DNA of 64,000 bases from Qipengyuania qiaonensis. GTDB lineage: Bacteria > Pseudomonadota > Alphaproteobacteria > Sphingomonadales > Sphingomonadaceae. Shown piece by piece: positions 26,460 through 33,637 of this stretch. Position 1 is the first letter of the stretch; each line of letters opens with the position of its first letter. Location of the stretch: NCBI RefSeq assembly GCF_019711515.1, contig NZ_JAIGNO010000002.1, forward strand, positions 186,001 through 250,000. Reading direction: 5' to 3'. The position numbers and the translations under genes are program-made. Under the pieces are notes generated by a model, which searched no databases, was not told the origin of the DNA, and saw only the letters and a program-made list of their open reading frames with translations.

Positions 26460-27337
26460 AACCGCCCACCGACTGGGCCGCGCTCAGGGCGGCGCGCGAG
26501 GCGCGCATCGCCGCCGATCCTGAAACGCCGGGGGGTATGGCCGCGGCGAACAGCGACATGGTCGCAAGGGTTGTCGCCGGGATGGGCCCGGACAGTCGCG
26601 CGGTCTCGCCCGAAGGCGGGGCGCGCGCGGTTGCCAATATGGCGAGCGACCATGCGCCGGCGTTCTGCAATCCCACCGGCCCCAAGGCCTATCTCAACGC
26701 TTACGATCTTCCGGCGCCTGCAACGGTGAGCGCGACCAGACAGCGGGTGGATGCAGCGCTGCCGTTGCCTGCGGGATATACCCAGCAGGACATCTATTTC
26801 CTCGCGCTTGAGGTCAACGGCACCGGGGTGCGATTCTATGGCGATCTGTGCCTTGTGCTCAAGCCACAGGCCACCGCTGCCGACGTCCGGATCCTCAACG
26901 GCAATTCCTACGATCTGGTCCGTTTGCCTCTCTCGACCAGGACCGGCACGGATACGGCGCTACGATCCGAGGCGGCGCGCTTCTGGGGCGTATGGCGCGA
27001 GGATCTGACCTCCATGGCAACGCTCAAGGTCTTCGCGGCACGGCGCAGCGAGCGGCGATTCACGACCGGACAGGTGTCCGACGCGATCCTCGACGACGAG
27101 GATTACCTCGAGGTCCTGAGGCTTGGAAGTTTTGATGCTTCCGACCTGCAGGAGGTGCGCATCACTGCCGCTTCGGCCGCCGCAGAAGCGGACGCGGCCG
27201 AGCGCATGCGGCACGGCCCGACCCCGTCGGCGGCTTCGCTGCTCTGGCGACGGCGACGGCGCGATGCGGTCGCCGCCTTCGAAGCGGCGGGCGTCCCGGT
27301 CAGGGTGGTGTCGCACAGCGGGCGACTCAAATCATGA
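26456..27337 (+). CDS. Uncharacterised protein, second gene of unknown operon
   Basis: 293 residues with no signal peptide or membrane helix. The centre has YTQQDIYFLALEVNGTGVRFYGDLCLVLK and VRILNGNSYDLVRLPL, which suggest a beta-rich fold; the region with FWGVWREDLTSMATLKVF is next, and the C-terminus is charged, helical and Ala-rich. I do not recognise the family, and it may be a new or rarely described one. Coupled by four-base overlaps to genes on both sides, so the three products probably act together. Confidence 0.65.
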   Translation: MKPPTDWAALRAAREARIAADPETPGGMAAANSDMVARVVAGMGPDSRAVSPEGGARAVANMASDHAPAFCNPTGPKAYLNAYDLPAPATVSATRQRVDAALPLPAGYTQQDIYFLALEVNGTGVRFYGDLCLVLKPQATAADVRILNGNSYDLVRLPLSTRTGTDTALRSEAARFWGVWREDLTSMATLKVFAARRSERRFTTGQVSDAILDDEDYLEVLRLGSFDASDLQEVRITAASAAAEADAAERMRHGPTPSAASLLWRRRRRDAVAAFEAAGVPVRVVSHSGRLKS

Positions 27338-28647
27338 GCGAGGCCTGGCATTTCGATGCCTATGACGCGCGCGCCGGGCGCGGCTTCGTGACCTATCGCC
27401 GGGCAGATCTTGCACAGGCGACCGCGCTCGAGGGCGGAACCTGGTTCGTCGGACCGCCCGATTTCGCGCCGGAATACGTCGCCAGCCGGGCCATCGCCTA
27501 CAGCGCGGCACGCAGCTACTTCGGACTTGGGCTGCTTGACGGGGAGGGGCGCGAAGTCGCCTTCCCCAGTCTTGCAGCGGCTGTCGACTTCGTGCGGCGC
27601 GGCTACTATCGCGGTTCGGGCGGCGACGGACCACCCGCCGGACCAGGAGGAGCACCGCCCGGCGCGCCAGGTGCGCCCGAAGCAATGCCGCCATTCGAGC
27701 CTGAAGGTGGCGGCTGGGCGAAGCCGCCCGAGCGGGGGTTAGACGGAGTCGAAGATCCCGTACGCCGCCTTCTTATGGAGATCGAAGAGTTCGACCGGAG
27801 CGTGGCCAGCACCGCACGCGGCGAGGCGCGCGAGGTAGCCTGGTCCGCAAATGACGCGAATGACGCAAATGCCGGGCTCCTTCTCTCGGAACGCCTTGCA
27901 CTCGCAGGTCTGCGGCTCGCGGTGGAGCAGGTCCGTTCGGTTGCGGCCGCAGGAAGTCCCGCACAACGCCTACGTCAGGCCAATCGCCTCGCGCGACTGG
28001 GCCGGGTGATCGTCCGCGCGGGCCTTGCGGGCCCGTTCACGGCGCTCGCGCGGCGCGAGCCTGGTCTCGACAGCTGGCTCGAGCGATCACTCTGGTCGCA
28101 ATTTTCGGCATTGAATGACGAGCTTAAAGACAAAACCGACCTGCTGTTGGCTTACCTGCTCGCCGGAGGAAGCTTTGCTGGGCTGCTCGACACCTATGGT
28201 TTCGGGATGTTCCAGACGGAACCGTTGCGCTCCGATCTGTTCTTTATCGAGCCGGTGGAGAGCGATCCGATCGAACTGCTGGCGATGCTGGCACTGCCGG
28301 AACCGGCAGCTTCTGCTCTCAAACTGAAACCAGCGCTTGTCGACGTCCCGTCGCTGTTTCACCTGCTGTATGCTGCGATCGGCACACCGCAGGCCCTTCT
28401 TGCAGGCCGAGACGTCGAAGGCACACTCGACCTGCTCCTCTTCGCCGCCCTGTGCGTGACGCAGCCCGCGATCGAGCGGAGCCAGCCTCCGCTCAATTTT
28501 CGCGACAACGCCGGGATGCGCCGGGCGCTGGCGGCCTATGAGGCTTTCAACTGGCTGGTCAGGAACATGCCGCAATTCGCTTTCTCGGAAGAAGTCGAGG
28601 AGCGACTGGTGTCGGGCGCGTCAGAATTTGGAGCCGAGCCAGCCTAG
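27334..28647 (+). CDS. Uncharacterised protein with Pro/Gly linker, third gene of unknown operon
   Basis: 437 residues. Residues 1-90 form a small folded unit (GFVTYRRADLAQATALEGGTWFVG); residues about 90-140 are a Gly/Pro-rich linker; the C-terminal 300 residues are helical, with stretches such as RLRQANRLARLGRVIVRAG. No signal peptide, enzyme motif or membrane helix is seen. Overlaps its neighbour by four bases. The lasso-peptide gene starts about 316 bases downstream, so a link with that cluster is possible but not shown. Confidence 0.65.
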   Translation: MSEAWHFDAYDARAGRGFVTYRRADLAQATALEGGTWFVGPPDFAPEYVASRAIAYSAARSYFGLGLLDGEGREVAFPSLAAAVDFVRRGYYRGSGGDGPPAGPGGAPPGAPGAPEAMPPFEPEGGGWAKPPERGLDGVEDPVRRLLMEIEEFDRSVASTARGEAREVAWSANDANDANAGLLLSERLALAGLRLAVEQVRSVAAAGSPAQRLRQANRLARLGRVIVRAGLAGPFTALARREPGLDSWLERSLWSQFSALNDELKDKTDLLLAYLLAGGSFAGLLDTYGFGMFQTEPLRSDLFFIEPVESDPIELLAMLALPEPAASALKLKPALVDVPSLFHLLYAAIGTPQALLAGRDVEGTLDLLLFAALCVTQPAIERSQPPLNFRDNAGMRRALAAYEAFNWLVRNMPQFAFSEEVEERLVSGASEFGAEPA

Positions 28648-28963
28648 GTTTCCAGCGCGCCCGCGAGCGCCACACCACGATATTTCTGGACTAAATAGTC
28701 CAGATTTGTAAGATCGAAGGCGCGCGTGCGCCACATCACATTACCTCCTGCGCGAGGATAGTGAGCTTGACCGGGTGCTGGCACGGATGTCCAAGCGGTT
28801 GCTAAAGGTGTCGGTGCGTTTCCCAGCAGACGCTTCCAACGCCCGGTCATACCTCCACAATTGGCCAATTATATCAGGATTATAAAATGGCCGGCGAATC
28901 GAAAAGGGCTCATCCTTTGCTGGCGATTCTATGAGTCGCACAAGCAAGCAAAGGAGAAATATC
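28648..28963. promoter_or_regulatory. Upstream region of the lasso-peptide gene, with palindromes
   Basis: About 316 bases with no large gene. CTGGACTA-AA-TAGTCCAG (28686-28703) is an 18-base dyad, and AATTGGCCAATT (28859-28870) is a perfect palindrome. TATAAAAT at 28881-28888 could be a -10 element for the lasso gene. A minus-strand frame (28644-28736, MWRTRAFDLTNLDYL) has AGGAGG before its start but contains the dyad; it may be a 30-residue peptide or chance. The precursor gene's ribosome-binding site AAGGAG is at 28951-28956. Confidence 0.45.
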
Positions 28964-29101
28964 ATGAAGACCCCTCAATCCGTAAAGCAGCCCGCAATCG
29001 AACTCGGCAAGGTCTCGGTCCAGACCAAAGGTCAAGGCGTTCTGGGTATCGACAACAGCACTGCCCGTCGTGATTTCATGCCGGGCATTCTCACCAACTG
29101 A
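28964..29101 (+). CDS. Lasso-peptide precursor
   Basis: 45 residues, too short for most gene finders. AAGGAG lies seven bases upstream of the ATG. The leader (residues 1-22) ends VSVQTK with the conserved Thr at the second-last place of proteobacterial lasso leaders, and holds PAIELG. The predicted core (residues 23-45) begins GQGVLGID, giving an 8-residue macrolactam ring from Gly1 to Asp8, and ends FMPGILTN, so it is a class II type with no cysteines. It is followed by B and C genes. Cleavage point and ring are predictions from family rules. Confidence 0.88.
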   Translation: MKTPQSVKQPAIELGKVSVQTKGQGVLGIDNSTARRDFMPGILTN

Positions 29102-29109
29102 TCGTTGTC

Positions 29110-29137
29110 CGGGGTGTTGGCCGGCGCCAGCACCCCG
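29110..29137 (+). terminator. Stem-loop between precursor and B genes
   Basis: GGGGTGTTGG (29111-29120) pairs with CCAGCACCCC (29127-29136) over ten positions with one G-U pair; C29110 and G29137 extend it to 11, with a CCGGCG loop. It lies ten bases after the precursor stop, with no U-tract, so it may be a processing or partial-attenuation element that keeps the precursor more abundant than its enzymes, as reported for related clusters. Confidence 0.65.
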
Positions 29138-29156
29138 ATGCCCGTGGCCCGTCGAC

Positions 29157-29774
29157 ATGCTCACGATCGACAAACCGAGCATCGCATGGTGCCGGACCGC
29201 AGATATTCTGCTCTTCCTCGATATCGAGAAGGATCGCTATTTCCGGCTCCCGGCCGAGCAAAATCGCGCGGAACTGGCCGCGCTTGATGCACGCAGCGGA
29301 CCGTCGTGGCAACAACCGCCACAGTTCTCGCGCCCTGGCGACTATCTTTTGCCAGGGGACGTCTCATCTCATATTGGCAATGGCAACTTTACCCTAAGCT
29401 GCGTGGCTCGAGCCATCTGGCTGCAGAAGCGTCTTGAAAGACGCATCGCTGCGCGGACACTCAACGTCGTACTCGGCGAAGTGAAGCAACGGTTCGATCA
29501 AATTGGGGTGAGTTCGGCAACGTTGGACCCGGAGGCGCAACGTTGCATCCGATCGTTCGAACAAGCCCGCCTAATACGCACCACTGCTGACCGTTGCCTT
29601 CCTCAATCGCTCGCTCTTGCGACTTCGCTCGTCAGGCTCGGGGTCCGTCCGAATGTGGTGATCGGAGTGCAGGCCTTTCCCTTCGCAGCACATTGCTGGG
29701 TTCAACACCGGGAAATTGTTCTGAACGACAGCCTCGAGGAGGTCCTGCGGTTCACTCCGATCCTTGTCCTATGA
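29157..29774 (+). CDS. Lasso-peptide B protein (leader recognition + leader peptidase)
   Basis: 205 residues from ATG at 29157; an upstream frame to 29070 is weakly supported and would cross the stem-loop. Residues 1-about 80 resemble the PqqD-like RiPP recognition element (B1), containing LLFLDIEKDRYFRLPAE. The remainder is a transglutaminase-like peptidase (B2) with a probable Cys147, His179, Asp191 triad (DRCLPQSLAL, FAAHCWVQ, IVLND). The 32 and 12 residue spacings match the McjB triad. B binds and removes the leader before cyclisation. It overlaps C by four bases. Confidence 0.9.
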   Translation: MLTIDKPSIAWCRTADILLFLDIEKDRYFRLPAEQNRAELAALDARSGPSWQQPPQFSRPGDYLLPGDVSSHIGNGNFTLSCVARAIWLQKRLERRIAARTLNVVLGEVKQRFDQIGVSSATLDPEAQRCIRSFEQARLIRTTADRCLPQSLALATSLVRLGVRPNVVIGVQAFPFAAHCWVQHREIVLNDSLEEVLRFTPILVL

Positions 29775-31501
29775 TGCCGCTTCGATTCCTAATCGCGTTG
29801 TCAAGCAAGCCAGCACCAGAGCCGGAGGCCTGCAGCATTTTTCGATCGCCTACTAAAGTGCCCGACGCCGCCCCGGCGATCTGGTGCGAAGCGAAGACAC
29901 CAGTGACGCCGATGGGGGACGACGGCCTGCTACTTGGCTATGCGTTCTCCGGCAGCTCTCCTCTTGAGGCGCACGTACTCGCAGAAATGCTTTCGCATCA
30001 TTCTACGGCTGAGGCCATGGCCCGATGCCTAGCAGACCAGATCTGGGGCGGATATGTCGCCATTCTGCGGTGTCAGCGGGACCGGCAGTGGCGCATCTTC
30101 TGTGATCCATCGGGCCTCGTGCCTGTGATGATCAAAGAGAGGGACGGCACCTTTCTGTTCGCAAGTGATGCAGACCTGCTTTTCCGAGTGGGTGTGGGTC
30201 AAGCTACGGTGTGCTTTGAAACGCTTGTCTCGCACTTGCGACGACCAGAACTCAGCGAGCGCACCACCTGTCTTGCAGGAATTGAAGAGCTGGAGCCGGG
30301 GACTTTGTTCGCGCCCTCGGATTCAGACAGCACGGTTACACCAATCTGGCGCGCCTCTGACTATATCTCCTACGATCCAAAGCCCGACATCGGACAGGCA
30401 GCGGCACGGCTCCGAAAGGTGGCGGTCGAAACAATGGAGGGATGGGCCAAGGTGCTCGGCAAGGTCGCGGTCGCGACAAGCGGAGGCGTGGATTCCTCGC
30501 TGATCTGTGCGGCACTTGCGCAGGCGTTCCAGCCCTTTGATTGCATCACCGTCTCGACACAGGATCGCGCGGGCGACGAGAGCAGTTTTGCCGCAGCGGT
30601 TGCGGGGGCATTTGCCGTTCGCTGCACCGTCCGCGTCTATGATCCAGCACGCTATGATCCGCGCCGGACGGCTTCAGAGGGACTCGCGCGTCCTGCGCGC
30701 CGCTCGTTTGTCACCGTGTTTGATGATCTGTTGCGCGAGGCCATGGATGAGCTTGGCGCATCAGTCGTTCTCGATGGTAATGGCGGAGACAATATCTTTT
30801 GCTTCCTCCATAGCGCAGCGCCTGTGTTCGACCGGTTGCAGCACGATGGGCCAGGCTTTGGGGTGTGGCGCACCTTGCTTGACATGTGCCGTATTACCGG
30901 TTGCTCAGCCCCAACCTTGGCGATGGCGACGGTTCGTCGTTTTTGGCGTCGGGGAGCAGCAGACCCGTGGCCAGCAGACGAACGCTTCCTACAACAAGGG
31001 AAAGTCGATTTAGGGTCAGCACCGCTGCGTAGCTGGATCGATGCAGTGTTGGATCAGCGCTCGGGCGGCTACGCTCACCTGTCCCTTATCGCGCACGCCC
31101 AGAACCAGATACATCCCCTCACTTGTCGGCAGCATCGTTTCTCACCGCTCCACAGTCAGCCAATGCTCGAGTGCTGTCTTGGACTACCCAGCTGGATCTG
31201 GGCCGCCGGCGGAATAAACAGGGCACCTGCCCGACTTGCTTTTTCCCAAGAGCTTCCGCCACCCGTGACCCGAAGGGTGTCGAAGGCGGGGCCTGACAGT
31301 TTTGTTCGCCTCGCCTTTGCGAGAAACCGCGCCACGATCACGCAGCGTCTTCTCGAAGGCCTGCTGGCCCAGCATAGGGTTATCGATCGCTATGCCGTGG
31401 AACAGGCGATGGCGGTAGACGAGGTGACCGACGGTTCGACGATCGAGAGACTTCTCGATTTGCTCGAAGCCGAAAACTGGGCGCGATCATGGTCCGGCTG
31501 A
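29771..31501 (+). CDS. Lasso-peptide macrolactam synthetase C
   Basis: 576 residues from ATG at 29771, overlapping the B gene by four bases; the reading frame continues upstream but without support. It is an asparagine-synthetase-like enzyme: an N-terminal amidotransferase-like part that lacks a catalytic Cys near the start, and an ATP-binding domain with the PP-loop SGGVDSS around residues 237-243 and later LDGNGGDNIFCF. It activates the ring Asp by adenylation and joins it to Gly1. The gene ends three bases before the convergent isopeptidase gene. Confidence 0.92.
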   Translation: MMPLRFLIALSSKPAPEPEACSIFRSPTKVPDAAPAIWCEAKTPVTPMGDDGLLLGYAFSGSSPLEAHVLAEMLSHHSTAEAMARCLADQIWGGYVAILRCQRDRQWRIFCDPSGLVPVMIKERDGTFLFASDADLLFRVGVGQATVCFETLVSHLRRPELSERTTCLAGIEELEPGTLFAPSDSDSTVTPIWRASDYISYDPKPDIGQAAARLRKVAVETMEGWAKVLGKVAVATSGGVDSSLICAALAQAFQPFDCITVSTQDRAGDESSFAAAVAGAFAVRCTVRVYDPARYDPRRTASEGLARPARRSFVTVFDDLLREAMDELGASVVLDGNGGDNIFCFLHSAAPVFDRLQHDGPGFGVWRTLLDMCRITGCSAPTLAMATVRRFWRRGAADPWPADERFLQQGKVDLGSAPLRSWIDAVLDQRSGGYAHLSLIAHAQNQIHPLTCRQHRFSPLHSQPMLECCLGLPSWIWAAGGINRAPARLAFSQELPPPVTRRVSKAGPDSFVRLAFARNRATITQRLLEGLLAQHRVIDRYAVEQAMAVDEVTDGSTIERLLDLLEAENWARSWSG

Positions 31502-31504
31502 AGA

Positions 31505-33637
31505 TCAGGCAGAACACCGCAGCGTGTCTGGACTGGGCGCCCCGGCCATCGTTTGCCAGCGCTGATACTGGTCTTCGCGCGAGGGCGCGCAGTTCATGCG
31601 CCCGGCAAGCCAGAACTCGAACCACTCGACCACCCTCTCGTACATGGCGAGACGGTGGGCTGGCTGCCATTTGATGTGTGTTTCGTCAGGGAAGACGACC
31701 ATTTCGATCGGCTTGCGCTCATTATTGTAGACTTCGACTACGTCGAGCGCGCCTTCGTATTCGCTGTCGGCTGCCTGGATCAGGATCGGAGTTTCAATTC
31801 CGTCCCGGTTCGCGATCAGAGACATCGGGGTCCAGGAATGGCGGTCCTCAAGAGCGAGCGGGTCGTATCCTACCTCGCGCAGATATTGCGTGAACCGCGG
31901 GCCTGCGGACAGCGCGTAAGAGTACATATCCTCGCAGCACGAGCCGAGTGCGGCGGCCTTGAACAGCGTCGAATTGACAATCGCGAACTGGGCCGTAGCG
32001 CCGCCGTCGCTGAAACCGGTAATGCCGATCCGGTCGGGGTCCACAGCGCCGGTGGCTATCGCCCTGTTGATGGCGATTTCGAGCGAGGACTGGACCTGCC
32101 GCCGGTCCGCCCACTGGTCGCCGGCCAAAGTCGCGAGTTCGACGTCGGTTGTAGCGCGATAGGCAGCTGGCAGGAAGTCAGGGCGATCGAAGCTCAGCAC
32201 GGCAAAGCCGCGGGCAGCTAGCGCGAATATGGGCACTTCATCGCCGGTACCGCCGCGCAGAAACCCGCGGCTGCGGTACTGGACGATGACCATCGGATGG
32301 CGGTCACCGGGCCGATGGTCGGGCGGCAAGACCAGGTCGGCAAAGCTTTCGACGCCGGCCGTATTGCGAAACTGCAATCGCTCGATCGAACCGAAGCGCA
32401 TATCTGCAAATGCGGGATTAGGATCGAAGACAAGACGATCAGCCCCGGTTGTCATCTCGATGGCGACGATGCGTCGGGGCTCGGTCGCGCTCTCGCGCGC
32501 GCAAAGCAATTCGCCGCGATGCTCACGGCACCCTCGCAGCGCATCGCGCGTCGCAATAACACTTTTCGGTGCCGCCGCTCCGATATCCCAGCGTAGGAGC
32601 GTGGTCTCGCTGCGCGCCCATCCGCTCGCCTGCTGCACGAACAATGCGTTGGCGGTTTCCGAGTACCACAGGCCCTGGATGTGACCGCACATATCGGCTT
32701 GGCAGGTCAAGTGTTGTCCGTCCGGATTGCGGACAACCAATCGTGTCGGGCTGAGCAATCGTTCGGGATCTTCGGGCTCGAGCCACGCGGCTGAACCGCG
32801 CGGTCCCTCGCGATAGAGCAGAACATCTCCAGATGGCGCTCCCTGGAAACTGGGCCTCAGCAAACCGATTTCGGCCTCGGTCGCTGGGCGGCTTTGTCCA
32901 TCGATAGCTGATACCCAGCTGTAGACCGGTGGTCCCGCATCTGTCGGGATCGGACGTGATGCGAAGTGCGGGGAAAAGCGCGCGTCGAACAGAAAGCCGC
33001 GCAATCCCTCCACCGCGATCTCCTCGGCCTCGCGCCGCAAGCCCGGCCACGTTGCAGCTACCAACCCCTTCCCGTCGGGCACCCAGACAAGTTCGGTTAC
33101 ATCGTCGGGCAGGCCGGTAAGCCGACGCGCGTCTGCCTCCCCCGAGGGATCGGCGAGCCAAATCTGGGTCGATTGCTCCTCGCGCTTCAGATAGGCGATC
33201 CGCGTGCCATCGGGTGACCAGCGCGGTTCGGTCGCGCGTTCCCAGCCCGCCGTCACCGAGGCAAAATCACGCAGGGGGAAATCATCGTGCATGAATTCAC
33301 CGCCCCGGTCGATCTCGCGCGGTGCCTCATTCGAATCAAGGGTGAGGACGAGCAGCTGCCGACAATAGGCATTGGCCTGCGGATTGGCCCTCGCCACAAG
33401 GAAAGCAACCCTGTCCCCAGCGGGCGAAATGCCAAACGCGCTCGGGGCAGTCCCGGCATTCGCCCGGCCGATATCGGCAAGCGACGCCAGATCGGCGAGA
33501 TCGACATCTCGCTGCCGCTGATCACCGCGGATGGGTGTGACCGTCTCGAAGTCGCATGGGTCCTCGATCGTGGGGGCAGCAGGGGCGGCCGGGACCATTC
33601 CCGGGAACAGGGCGGCTGCAAGCAGTACGCTGATCAC
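31505..33637 (-). CDS. Lasso-peptide isopeptidase (prolyl oligopeptidase fold)
   Basis: 710 residues from GTG at 33637; a TTG three bases further out is less likely because GGAGG would be only two bases from it. Signal peptide (LLAAALFPGMVPAAPAAP), then a beta-propeller-like N-terminal half and an alpha/beta-hydrolase half with nucleophile motif GFSDGG (Ser543) and later DSEYEGALDVVE and PDETHIKW giving Asp and His. Similar to AtxE2, which opens the lasso isopeptide bond. Its gene overlaps the end of the TonB receptor gene, so both are one operon that likely imports and degrades the peptide. No known substrate shown. Confidence 0.88.
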   Translation of the reverse strand: MISVLLAAALFPGMVPAAPAAPTIEDPCDFETVTPIRGDQRQRDVDLADLASLADIGRANAGTAPSAFGISPAGDRVAFLVARANPQANAYCRQLLVLTLDSNEAPREIDRGGEFMHDDFPLRDFASVTAGWERATEPRWSPDGTRIAYLKREEQSTQIWLADPSGEADARRLTGLPDDVTELVWVPDGKGLVAATWPGLRREAEEIAVEGLRGFLFDARFSPHFASRPIPTDAGPPVYSWVSAIDGQSRPATEAEIGLLRPSFQGAPSGDVLLYREGPRGSAAWLEPEDPERLLSPTRLVVRNPDGQHLTCQADMCGHIQGLWYSETANALFVQQASGWARSETTLLRWDIGAAAPKSVIATRDALRGCREHRGELLCARESATEPRRIVAIEMTTGADRLVFDPNPAFADMRFGSIERLQFRNTAGVESFADLVLPPDHRPGDRHPMVIVQYRSRGFLRGGTGDEVPIFALAARGFAVLSFDRPDFLPAAYRATTDVELATLAGDQWADRRQVQSSLEIAINRAIATGAVDPDRIGITGFSDGGATAQFAIVNSTLFKAAALGSCCEDMYSYALSAGPRFTQYLREVGYDPLALEDRHSWTPMSLIANRDGIETPILIQAADSEYEGALDVVEVYNNERKPIEMVVFPDETHIKWQPAHRLAMYERVVEWFEFWLAGRMNCAPSREDQYQRWQTMAGAPSPDTLRCSA

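Noticed and set aside
28644..28868. A 74-codon minus-strand frame next to the lasso gene
   Set aside because: Only its last 30 codons have a good ribosome-binding site, and those overlap a dyad; not enough to call a gene.
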